Of a stretch of 64,000 bases of DNA, positions 16,976 through 25,301 are shown one piece after another. Positions within the stretch are counted from its first letter, which is position 1, and each line of letters begins with the position of its first letter. The notes under the pieces were generated by a model that did not search any database, was not told the DNA's origin, and saw only the letters and a program-made list of their open reading frames with translations. The position numbers and the translations under genes are program-made. The stretch comes from an uncultured Lachnospiraceae bacterium (GTDB taxonomy: Bacteria > Bacillota > Clostridia > Lachnospirales > Lachnospiraceae). The stretch covers positions 1 to 64,000 of the forward strand of contig CANPOY010000009.1 in the NCBI GenBank assembly GCA_947575805.1, written 5' to 3'.

Positions 16976-18712
16976 ATGGCATTTGACGGCATTACCATAG
17001 CAAATGTAGTAAGCGAACTAAAACGGGAGCTGACCGGCGGACGGCTTGCAAAAATTGCCCAGCCGGAGGAGGACGAGCTTCTCCTGACAATCAAACTGCC
17101 GTCAGGACAGCGGAAGCTGCTGATCTCTGCCGGTGCCTCCCTGCCCTTGATCTACCTGACGGAGACCGGGAAGCCAAGCCCCATGACCGCGCCCAATTTC
17201 TGTATGCTGTTGAGAAAGCACCTGCAGAACGGCCGCATCATCGACATTTCACAGCCGGGCCTGGAACGCATCGTGCGTATCCGGATTGAGCATCTGGATG
17301 AAATGGGCGACCTGCGCCGCAAGACCCTTGTGGTGGAAATCATGGGCAAGCACAGCAACATTATTTTCTGCGACGAGGACAACATAATCATCGACAGTAT
17401 CAAGCGGATTTCCGCAGCCGTCAGCTCCCTGCGTGAGGTTCTGCCGGGGAAACCGTACTTCGTGGCCCAGACTCAGGACAAGCTGGATGCCCTGACCGTG
17501 GATTTCGATGCCTTCCACCAGGCCGTCTCCTCCAGGCCCCAACCGATCTTCAAGGCCCTTTATGGCTGCTTTGCCGGAATTTCACCTGTTCTGGCCCAGG
17601 AGCTCTGCCATGAGGCGGGGCTAGACGGCGATGTCCCGGCGGCGGCACTGGAAGACCATGCTTATCAGGCGCTTTTCAGGGCATTGTCCGATATGGTCAA
17701 TGCCGTTTTGGAAGAACGCTTCACCCCCAATATCGCTTATACCGGCGGCCGCCCCGTGGAATTCTGCGCGCTGCCCTTAAAAATGTACGACCATACCGTT
17801 ACCTTTGAAACCATGTCAGGGCTTCTGGAAACTTATTACGCGGAAAAGGAAACCGTCACCCGCATCCGCCAGAAATCCTCCGACCTGCGGCATATCGTCC
17901 AGACCGCACTGGAACGCAGCGTCAGGAAATATGACCTGCAGCTCCGCCAGATGCAGGACACGGAAAAGAGGGATACCTTTCGTATCTATGGCGAGCTCTT
18001 AAACACTTACGGCTATGGTGCGGAGCCCGGAGCAAAATCTCTGGAGGCACTCAATTATTATACCAATGAGACGGTAAACATACCTCTGGACCCGACCCTC
18101 AGTACCACGGAAAACGCTGCCAAATACTTTGAGAAGTATAATAAATTAAAGCGTACCTATGAGGCTTTGTCACAGTTGACCATAGAAGTCAAATCCGAGA
18201 TTGACCACCTGGAGTCCATTGCCAATTCCCTGGATATTGCCTTACGAGAGGAAGATCTGACCGAAATCAGGGAAGAGCTCACGGAGAGCGGATATATCCG
18301 CAGGAAGAGCGGCACCGGGAAAAAACGAGCCGTAAGCAAACCCCTCCACTATATCAGCAGTGACGGCTTTCATATGTACGTGGGAAAAAATAATTTCCAG
18401 AACGACGAACTTACCTTCAAAGTCGCCACCGGCAACGACTGGTGGTTCCACGCCAAGAAAATCCCCGGCTCCCACGTGATCGTCAGGCTGGAGGGTGCGG
18501 AGGAGCTGCCCGACCGCACCTTTGAGGAGGCGGCGCGGCTGGCGGCCTATTACTCCAAGGGACGCGCCCAGGAAAAGGTAGAGATTGATTATATCCAAAA
18601 AAAGCATGTAAAAAAGCCGGCCGGCGCAAAGCCCGGCTTCGTGGTCTATTATACAAATTTCTCCATGAGCATCGGAAGCGACATCTCCGGCATCCGGCTT
18701 GTATCGGACTGA
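16976..18712 (+). CDS. rqcH: RqcH, ribosome quality control NFACT protein
   Basis: Predicted 578-residue homologue of RqcH (older name fibronectin-binding protein FbpA). It binds stalled 50S subunits carrying peptidyl-tRNA and recruits Ala-tRNA to add C-terminal alanine tails that mark nascent chains for degradation. The NFACT-N domain opens the protein (MAFDGITIANVVSELK), a coiled-coil middle spans ~280-420, and the NFACT-R domain near the end has DWWFHAKKIPGSHV. AAGGAG lies 7 nt before the ATG. It is monocistronic, ending at the shared terminator with recJ. Confidence 0.93.
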   Translation: MAFDGITIANVVSELKRELTGGRLAKIAQPEEDELLLTIKLPSGQRKLLISAGASLPLIYLTETGKPSPMTAPNFCMLLRKHLQNGRIIDISQPGLERIVRIRIEHLDEMGDLRRKTLVVEIMGKHSNIIFCDEDNIIIDSIKRISAAVSSLREVLPGKPYFVAQTQDKLDALTVDFDAFHQAVSSRPQPIFKALYGCFAGISPVLAQELCHEAGLDGDVPAAALEDHAYQALFRALSDMVNAVLEERFTPNIAYTGGRPVEFCALPLKMYDHTVTFETMSGLLETYYAEKETVTRIRQKSSDLRHIVQTALERSVRKYDLQLRQMQDTEKRDTFRIYGELLNTYGYGAEPGAKSLEALNYYTNETVNIPLDPTLSTTENAAKYFEKYNKLKRTYEALSQLTIEVKSEIDHLESIANSLDIALREEDLTEIREELTESGYIRRKSGTGKKRAVSKPLHYISSDGFHMYVGKNNFQNDELTFKVATGNDWWFHAKKIPGSHVIVRLEGAEELPDRTFEEAARLAAYYSKGRAQEKVEIDYIQKKHVKKPAGAKPGFVVYYTNFSMSIGSDISGIRLVSD

Positions 18713-18760
18713 ATTCCATAATCCGACACGTTTCCCCTTTTCGGATACAGTCAGAAAGCA

Positions 18761-18801
18761 ACAGCCCATGCTTTGACCATATCGGTCAAAGTATGGGCTG
18801 T
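18761..18801. terminator. Bidirectional terminator hairpin between rqcH and recJ
   Basis: An 18-bp inverted repeat ACAGCCCATGCTTTGACC...GGTCAAAGTATGGGCTGT with a 5-nt loop sits between the convergent genes. T-runs are weak on both sides, but place and strength suggest a shared terminator. Confidence 0.75.
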
Positions 18802-20628
18802 TCAGCAATAATGCTGCATAATATACTGTACTTCCGTCTTTCCCCTGTATGTATTCTTTCCCATCTGGTAAACCACGGACAGTTTCATCCGGGATGCCCC
18901 CGCGTACAGCGCCGCCTCGCTCCCGGGACCATACTTCTCCTCCAGAAAGGCTCCGAATATCTCCAGATTTCCAAAGTACACCAGCTGCCTTCTGTTTCCC
19001 TCCGGCGTCTGTACGGTGTACCTGGCGCAGTTTTTATTGGCTCCCATCTTAAAACCCGACAGAAAGATCAGATCCTTCTGTGCAAACAAAGGCTTGGGAT
19101 TTCCCACCCCGAAGGGCTCCAGAAGGTTCATCTCATCCGCCAACTCCTCGGTACCATAATCCATGGGCATAGGCACGTCAATATGCACCCTGACTGTAAA
19201 ATCCTCCTCCGTCAGCCTGCAGCGCTCATTGATTTCCCTGCGAAAGGCCTCAATTATTTCCTCTTCCGAGCCGGCGTCCCCGTCCAATACCGTCCGCGCC
19301 AAGGATGGCGCTGCCATGGACAATCCGGCCGCCATGGCATGACCGCCAAACTTTGCAAAGTACTGCTTAACCTCCGTCATGGCGTTATACATATGATAGC
19401 CCTCTATGGAGCGTCCCGAACCCTTAACCCCCTCTTCTCCCCTGGTGAGGATAAAGACCGGGTGGTTATATCTCTCCCGGATTCTTCCGGCTACAATTCC
19501 CGCCAGACTCTCGTGCACCGTCGGAAGATAAATGACCATCACCTTGTCTTTTGTCATGTGATGCGCTTCAATCTGACGCTCCGCCTCCTCCACTCCCTTC
19601 ATGGTCAGGCTCTTGCGGCTGTCGTTCATCTCTTTCAGCTCCCGCGCCAGCCCATAGGCCTCTGCCCTGGTACCGCTCTGCAGAAGCTCCAGGGCACGCC
19701 TTGCGGTGTCCAGCCTGCCTGTGGCGTTAAGGCAGGGACCTATGACAAATCCCAGATGATAAACGTTCAGAACCGCCATATCCAGCCGGTTGACCTCCGC
19801 CAGCGCCCGCAGGCCCTGATTCCCGGAGTTCCTGAGACGATTTAAGCCCGCCTTCACAAGAATCCGGTTCTCGTCCTTTAACTCCATCACATCACAGACA
19901 GTAGAGAGGGCGGCAAACTCCAGCAGCTCATCCAGAATTTCCTCCAGAGCAGAATTCCCGGTTCGCTCCCACAGTGCCCTGATCAGCTTATAGGCTACCA
20001 CTCCGCCGCAGATACCCGGAAAAGGATAACCGCACTGCTCCTGCTTGGGATCGATGACAGCCAGTGCAGGGGGCAGGATCTCTCTTCGCACCTCAGTCCC
20101 GTCCTCATCGGTCTCCATTCGGAAGGGAACCTCGTGATGATCCGTGACAATCACCCGCATACCGTAAGAAGCCGCCAGTTCAATCTGGGATACCGCCGCA
20201 ATGCCGTTGTCACAGGTAACGATCATTTCCACCCCGTCCTGCCTTGCCTCTTCAATTAGCGTATCGTTCAAACCGTAACCATCGTGAATACGATGGGGAA
20301 TCGCTCCGTCCACCCTCGCTCCCAGCGCCTTCAATCCTTTTATCAGAATGTAAGTGGAACAGATACCATCCACATCATAATCTCCGATCACCCGGATGAA
20401 AGTCCCCCGCTCTGCCGCCTCGATAAGGAATCCCACCGCTTTTTCCATGTCCTTCATCAGCCAGGGCGAATAGCAGTCTTCCAGGGTTCCCTGCAAAAAC
20501 TTTTTGATCTGCCTTTCCTCCGTCAGATCCCGGTTACGCAGAATCCTCGCCAGCACGGGACTGATGCCGAATTCGGCTGCCCATTTATCAAAATCCGCCT
20601 TTTTTGCCGCCACATACCACTTTTCCAT
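18802..20628 (-). CDS. recJ: Single-stranded-DNA-specific exonuclease RecJ
   Basis: Predicted 608-residue 5'-3' exonuclease used in recombinational and mismatch repair. The DHH phosphoesterase metal motifs are present: DYDVDG (about residue 82), CDNGI, and TDHHE. The DHHA1 domain has the GGHAMAAGLSM motif, and an OB-like domain follows. GGGAG is 6 nt before the ATG. The stop lies at the convergent terminator. A long leader region with possible Spo0A sites precedes it. Confidence 0.95.
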   Translation of the reverse strand: MEKWYVAAKKADFDKWAAEFGISPVLARILRNRDLTEERQIKKFLQGTLEDCYSPWLMKDMEKAVGFLIEAAERGTFIRVIGDYDVDGICSTYILIKGLKALGARVDGAIPHRIHDGYGLNDTLIEEARQDGVEMIVTCDNGIAAVSQIELAASYGMRVIVTDHHEVPFRMETDEDGTEVRREILPPALAVIDPKQEQCGYPFPGICGGVVAYKLIRALWERTGNSALEEILDELLEFAALSTVCDVMELKDENRILVKAGLNRLRNSGNQGLRALAEVNRLDMAVLNVYHLGFVIGPCLNATGRLDTARRALELLQSGTRAEAYGLARELKEMNDSRKSLTMKGVEEAERQIEAHHMTKDKVMVIYLPTVHESLAGIVAGRIRERYNHPVFILTRGEEGVKGSGRSIEGYHMYNAMTEVKQYFAKFGGHAMAAGLSMAAPSLARTVLDGDAGSEEEIIEAFRREINERCRLTEEDFTVRVHIDVPMPMDYGTEELADEMNLLEPFGVGNPKPLFAQKDLIFLSGFKMGANKNCARYTVQTPEGNRRQLVYFGNLEIFGAFLEEKYGPGSEAALYAGASRMKLSVVYQMGKNTYRGKTEVQYIMQHYC

Positions 20629-21024
20629 CTACATCTCCCGTCCATCGGCCTGCTGTTCTCCATACACACTTTCAGGGACGCATTCTCACACGCCCCGTTA
20701 GTGTATCATAAAAAGATGAAATTGAACAGCTAAACTTCCGGCCACACTGAACTGTTTACTGCGTAAAGATAAAGAACCCCTGATACACCGCACATTGCCT
20801 GCGCGGACTACGCCCTTTAATAAGAACAAAAGATGAACAGAAATACTCCATAAATACATAATGTCGAAACAGTAACCCGAAACAGGCAGAACAACGGACC
20901 CTTAGCAAAACGGCATCGCCGCAATTCAATACAATAATATATTATCACATATATCGACAAAATACAACGTATTTCGACAAAATTTTTAAAAAATTTCAGC
21001 AATACCCCCGTTAAGGCGTTTCAC
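20629..21024. other. Intergenic region with putative Spo0A boxes
   Basis: No convincing gene lies in these 396 bp. The region is AT-rich near 20930-21000. It has three matches to the Spo0A box TGTCGAA: TGTCGAA at 20862-20868 (plus), and on the minus strand 20973-20979 (exact) and 20953-20959 (one mismatch). The last two form a 10-bp direct repeat TCGACAAAAT spaced by 20 bp, next to an AT-rich possible minus-strand promoter (TGTGATAATAT). A possible weak recJ promoter (TACACT) is near 20700. Confidence 0.45.
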
Positions 21025-23313
21025 TCAGAAATTCAAAAAATACTTTTTTTCGAAATCGTCCGCCGGCATGGGCTTGGCAAAATAGTAGCCCTGGAATATA
21101 TCACAGCCTATGCCCGTCAGGAAATCCACCTGTTCCCTGGTTTCCACGCCCTCCGTAACCACCTCCATGCCAAGCTGTTTCGACAGGGAAATGATCATCT
21201 TGAGGATCGTCCTGCTCCGCTCCTGATGGCTCGTCTGCCTTAAAAAGCCCATATCTACCTTAAGCGTGTTCACCGGCATATCCTTAAGCATATTGAGAGA
21301 AGAATAGCCGCTTCCAAAGTCGTCCATTTCCACCATGAATCCATACTCCTGCAGCCGCTGGATCAAAATCAGCTGCTTGTCAAAATCACTCATAATGGCA
21401 CTTTCCGTAATCTCCAGCCGCAGATTGCGGGGGCTGATCTCATATTGCTCCACAAGTCCCGTGAACACCTTATATATATCTGCAAAATAGAAGTCCTTGG
21501 GAGAAATATTGACGGAAATATAATAGTCCGTAAGCCCTCTGTCCTTCCATTCCCGCAATTTTCTGCAAGCAAGATCCCATATGTACATATCCAGCCTGCA
21601 GATCAGACCCGTGTTTTCCAGAATTCCGATAAATTCTATCGGCGGTACCATCCCGCGCTCGGGATGAATCCAGCGCACCAGCGCCTCGCCACCCAGGATC
21701 CTGCCCTTGACGGACACCTGCGGCTGGATATAGAAGCAAAACTGACCATCCTCAAGGGCCGCCGCGAACTCTCCTGTCACCTTCTGCTCGCTCACGCTGC
21801 TCTCCCTTATCCCCTCGTCATAATGTGCTATCATATCCGTGAGGCTTGACTTAATGGTTTTTATCGCCATATAGGCTCTGTCACACATAACGGAAACCGC
21901 TATATCCCTGTCCACAATATCGTAAACCCCCACATGAACGCTGATTCGGTATGTGGAGGTGCCGCTCTTTTCCCCTATGCGTCGGATCTCATTCACAAAT
22001 ACATCCGGATCAAAGCGCTCTCTGGGCATACATATGGCAAATCGGTCACCTGAAAGCCTGCCGTAGACAGAACCTGAACCTGCCAGCCGCTTAAGCGCAT
22101 CCGCAATGTTCACCAGCAGCTCGTCGCCGATGTTGATTCCGAATATATCATTCACCAGCTTAAAATTCCTGATGTCGGAACATACCATACAATAAGTGCC
22201 CGGTTCTGCCTTCTGTACTGCCTTCGCCGCCACATCATAAAAATGCTCCCTGTTATAAATTCCCGTAAGCCTGTCATGAGTAGCCCGGAAGCGCTCGGCC
22301 GCCAGCTTCTCCACCTCTACCGTCTCATCGTGCATCTTGAAAAAGCAGCCCACATAATTTTCGTTTCTGTCGCACAGCCGCTTGAAGCTCACATCATAGT
22401 ATTTCTTTTGGGAATTTTCTTCCCGGATCTCCTTCCAATCCGAATCCTCGGTCTCCGAAAGCTTCCTTCCATTCATCCATTCCCTGTAATACTCTTCAAA
22501 GGGTTCCGTATTCCTGGCTCTGAAAAAACCGTAAGCCTCAGAATTTGCATAGACGCAGTTTCCCTCAATGTCAAAGCATACCACACTGTCGTCCATGTTC
22601 TTGATACTGGAGGATAAAAGCCCTTCCACCAATCCCTGGGGAACGTATATGACATTAAAATAGTAAATGGCCAGCGCCATAACGCCGTAGGTCAGCACGG
22701 AAAAATCTATCTCCAGCCTCATTACAAGATAAATCACGTTAGCCGCAATGATGATCAGCAAACTGAACAGCGTAAGCCAGAATTTTTTGCGGTACATTGC
22801 CGGAGACTTTGCTATCTTTATCCCCAGCGGAAGCACCACCAGCACCACCAGGCCGTAGATTACAAACCTGTGGAAATTGTACAGGCCGCCCCTTTCCGCA
22901 ATGCCGTAAAACAACGTGTCCCCGTCCGCCATAATGCCACAGCGGAAAATGAAAACCTTTTCAGTAACAACATTTGCATACATCATCAGGGCGTCCGCTG
23001 CCACCACAAGGTACAGGATTGCCCGCTGCACTGTTTTCGGCGTATAAACATGGGTATACTGCAGCGTATAAAACAGCATGCAGATCAGCAGAATATCCGA
23101 CACCACATAATATGTGGCATAGATCAGTTCCGCCGCAAGCTGATTTGTCGCAAGCAACGCTCCCGCATAAGCAACCATGGTACAGGGCGCCGCAATCATT
23201 ATATAGCGTATGGCCCTGGTAAGCGGGCTTTTATCCCGCCTGCCAATGACACAGCTGCAGATAAAGATGGCAGCTGCAAAGATCAACAGAAGTGTTGTAT
23301 ATACATTTCTCAT
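21025..23313 (-). CDS. 7TM-PAS-GGDEF-EAL cyclic-di-GMP protein
   Basis: Predicted 762-residue membrane signalling protein. Seven hydrophobic helices (~5-225) resemble the 7TM sensor region of some histidine kinases. A PAS-like domain follows (~235-335), then a GGDEF domain whose signature is degenerate, SGDRF (421-425), so cyclase activity is unlikely. The C-terminal EAL domain looks complete: GEALVRW (542-548), VNISPKDF, LEITESAIM, MDDFGSGYSSL, LKVDM and VTEGVET. I therefore infer a phosphodiesterase possibly tuned by GTP binding to the GGDEF domain. A consensus promoter lies at 23394-23423. Confidence 0.92.
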   Translation of the reverse strand: MRNVYTTLLLIFAAAIFICSCVIGRRDKSPLTRAIRYIMIAAPCTMVAYAGALLATNQLAAELIYATYYVVSDILLICMLFYTLQYTHVYTPKTVQRAILYLVVAADALMMYANVVTEKVFIFRCGIMADGDTLFYGIAERGGLYNFHRFVIYGLVVLVVLPLGIKIAKSPAMYRKKFWLTLFSLLIIIAANVIYLVMRLEIDFSVLTYGVMALAIYYFNVIYVPQGLVEGLLSSSIKNMDDSVVCFDIEGNCVYANSEAYGFFRARNTEPFEEYYREWMNGRKLSETEDSDWKEIREENSQKKYYDVSFKRLCDRNENYVGCFFKMHDETVEVEKLAAERFRATHDRLTGIYNREHFYDVAAKAVQKAEPGTYCMVCSDIRNFKLVNDIFGINIGDELLVNIADALKRLAGSGSVYGRLSGDRFAICMPRERFDPDVFVNEIRRIGEKSGTSTYRISVHVGVYDIVDRDIAVSVMCDRAYMAIKTIKSSLTDMIAHYDEGIRESSVSEQKVTGEFAAALEDGQFCFYIQPQVSVKGRILGGEALVRWIHPERGMVPPIEFIGILENTGLICRLDMYIWDLACRKLREWKDRGLTDYYISVNISPKDFYFADIYKVFTGLVEQYEISPRNLRLEITESAIMSDFDKQLILIQRLQEYGFMVEMDDFGSGYSSLNMLKDMPVNTLKVDMGFLRQTSHQERSRTILKMIISLSKQLGMEVVTEGVETREQVDFLTGIGCDIFQGYYFAKPMPADDFEKKYFLNF

Positions 23314-23393
23314 GGCTTATCCCCTGTAACATAAGAATTCACTCCGAAAACGTTTTATGCACGAACTGCCAGACCCCGTTTTCGAGTAAGACC

Positions 23394-23423
23394 ATGATAC
23401 CAGAATGCGGATTGTTTTGTCAA
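23394..23423 (-). promoter_or_regulatory. Sigma-A promoter of the EAL gene
   Basis: On the minus strand TTGACA and TATCAT are separated by 18 nt. Transcription would start ~75 nt upstream of the 23313 ATG. Confidence 0.75.
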
Positions 23424-23561
23424 TATAGCCCTATCCCCCGCAGCGCCCTTGTAATGGCCATTCCTTTTGCACAGTAAATGATTTTAAGCGTAGTTAAATT
23501 CTGATAATTTTGCTTTTGTTTATTTATTTGCATATAATTATAAATAATTTCAAAAAATGTA

Positions 23562-23590
23562 TTGACAAATCATGCAGGCCGCATTATAAT
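23562..23590 (+). promoter_or_regulatory. Perfect consensus sigma-A promoter
   Basis: TTGACA and TATAAT are separated by exactly 17 nt in an AT-rich region. It points at an interval with no convincing protein gene (see 23597-23891). Confidence 0.88.
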
Positions 23591-23596
23591 AGTCTT

Positions 23597-23891
23597 AGCA
23601 ACGAAAGAAAATGCTAAAACTTCTTCCAAACTTACAACTGAATAAGTAACAAGCGGTAACACAATCGGCAGATGTGTCAGTACACTAACTCAGGCAGCGT
23701 TTTCCAGACAATAATCCGGACACTGCAGTACAAGGTACAAAGGAACGGTGAGAAAGCACAGAGCCAAAGCAGAAATGGAAGAAAAAGAGGTAAAAAACAG
23801 AATATTAAAGGAGGTAAAGTCCATTGGACCAAACGGTTTGAAAGCGCGTATTGATTGCATAATCGATACGCGCTTTCTCATGTCGCTTTTT
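23597..23891 (+). ncRNA. Candidate small RNA, ~290 nt
   Basis: The interval runs from the predicted start of a perfect promoter to a strong terminator-like hairpin and holds no recognised gene. A small 5' hairpin TTAGCA...TGCTAA is visible. Near the 3' end an AAAGGAGG site is followed by a palindrome GTCCATTGGAC. The open frames are a 60-codon ATG frame with no good ribosome binding site (highly basic product) and a five-codon TTG frame after AAAGGAGG. It lacks the marks of tmRNA, SRP RNA or RNase P RNA, and I could not show 6S RNA. It could be a regulatory RNA, a leader for an untracked small peptide, or antisense to the 3' end of the M48 protease mRNA. Confidence 0.4.
23840..23891 (+). terminator. 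Terminator-like hairpin at end of candidate RNA
   Basis: GAAAGCGCGTATTGAT-TGCATA-ATCGATACGCGCTTTC forms a 16-bp stem with one G-U pair, followed after 9 nt by TTTTT. It also lies at the 3' end of the convergent M48 protease gene and may serve both. Confidence 0.65.
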
Positions 23892-25138
23892 CATTTCCTG
23901 CCGAACCCTTTCGGCTCCTCATCCGCTTCCAGTGCGGCAATCCGCTGGCTCACTGTAGGATGGCCATATGTAAGCTTTACCACCAACGGGTGCGGTGACA
24001 GACACATAAAGGAATTGCGTGCCACTGCCTTAAGCGCCGAAACCATCGCGCCGCCAAGACCCTGTTCCTTTGCGAAATGATCCGCCCGGTATTCAAAATG
24101 TCGGGATAAAGCAGCAACAGGCAGTCCCAGAAAAGGCGTCAGGAAAGACAGACACACGGTTTGCAGAAGATAAAGGGCAAACCCGTAGTTTATCCTGTCA
24201 AATCCAAAACAGGAATAGATTTCCGGAACAGAAACCAATGCCCAGGCCAGCAGTACCATAACCAGCAGGTTGATCAGACTCAACCCCTGCACTTTCAGGT
24301 TATCTTTATGCTTATTGTGTCCCATTTCATGTGCAAATACCGCTACAATCTCATCCGATGACATCTGTTCCAAAAGCGTATCGTACAGTACAATGGTCTT
24401 AGTCCTGCCGAAGCCGCTGAAATACGCATTAGCCCTGGTGGAGCGCCGGGAACCGTCCATCACCTTGATCTCCCCCACCGTACAGTTATTCTCGTTTAAC
24501 AGCCTGCACAGCCTTTCCCTGAGCTCCCCCTCAGGCAGGGGTTCAAATTTATTGAATGCCCTGGAAAGAACCGGATAGAGAATCAGCAACAGCAGCATCA
24601 TTAAAAAGACGATACCGGTGAATACGGGAATCAGCCAGTTTCCCAGCATCTTGTGAAGCCAGATAAACAGGCAGCAGAGCCCGCCCATCATCACCAGTGT
24701 GATCAACGTGCTTTTAATCTGATCCAGGATAAAAGTCTTTTTTGTGGTTTTATTAAAGCCATACTTCTGCTCCACCACCATCGTGCCCACATAATCACAG
24801 GGAACGGATAAGAGCAGGCCCACTATCATATTCGCCCCTATGACTGTCAGCGCTGTCAGGTACTCGTTTGCCGGAGACAGCCAATAGACAATCCAGGCAT
24901 ATACGTCCGGGCCTAAGATCAGATACACTGCCAGATACGAGAGAAGATGCCTCACAAATGCAAGCCGGGTGGTTTCTTTATAATATCTCAGCCATTTTTG
25001 ATAGGACGGCCCGTCATATACATCCGCCACATTTTCCGGAATTTTCCCTGCAGCCGACTTCATCTCCAGCCACTTGATAAAAGTCTGAAAGAAAAAAGTC
25101 AGCGTGACCATGATCACCGCTATTAGCTTGTAATTCAT
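23891..25138 (-). CDS. M48 family zinc metallopeptidase (Ste24-like)
   Basis: Predicted 415-residue membrane protease of the M48A type, related to CAAX prenyl protease Ste24. The zinc site HEMGH and the third ligand in FEYRADHFA are present, with an N-terminal helix bundle and further membrane segments on both sides. In bacteria the role is probably membrane protein quality control, since prenylated substrates are absent. The ATG at 25138 has GGAG 7 nt upstream; the 26 extra track residues are not supported. Confidence 0.9.
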   Translation of the reverse strand: MNYKLIAVIMVTLTFFFQTFIKWLEMKSAAGKIPENVADVYDGPSYQKWLRYYKETTRLAFVRHLLSYLAVYLILGPDVYAWIVYWLSPANEYLTALTVIGANMIVGLLLSVPCDYVGTMVVEQKYGFNKTTKKTFILDQIKSTLITLVMMGGLCCLFIWLHKMLGNWLIPVFTGIVFLMMLLLLILYPVLSRAFNKFEPLPEGELRERLCRLLNENNCTVGEIKVMDGSRRSTRANAYFSGFGRTKTIVLYDTLLEQMSSDEIVAVFAHEMGHNKHKDNLKVQGLSLINLLVMVLLAWALVSVPEIYSCFGFDRINYGFALYLLQTVCLSFLTPFLGLPVAALSRHFEYRADHFAKEQGLGGAMVSALKAVARNSFMCLSPHPLVVKLTYGHPTVSQRIAALEADEEPKGFGRK

Positions 25139-25301
25139 CTTTCCGCTCCTTTTCCGCCCGTTAAACGGACTCACTCCAACCTGGTTTTCTGTTTCTTGAA
25201 GTATACCGCCAACCAATCAAAAAAACGCCAAAAAAGATTAAAGAAAGATTCAAAATTTCAGTTTTGCCGCAGTCAAGTCACTGCAGCAGATGAAGCGCCG
25301 C

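Noticed and set aside
20817-21002. 61-codon minus-strand ORF
   Set aside because: It has no ribosome binding site and crosses the AT-rich putative Spo0A region.
23745-23780. Possible c-di-GMP-I riboswitch (GCACAGAGCCAAAGC)
   Set aside because: Only a short resemblance to the conserved GCACAGGGCAAACC core; the second conserved strand and the tetraloop receptor are not visible.
23672-23854. 60-codon plus-strand ORF in the candidate RNA
   Set aside because: There is no good ribosome binding site, the product is an unusual basic peptide, and it ends inside the terminator-like hairpin; not firm enough to call as a gene.
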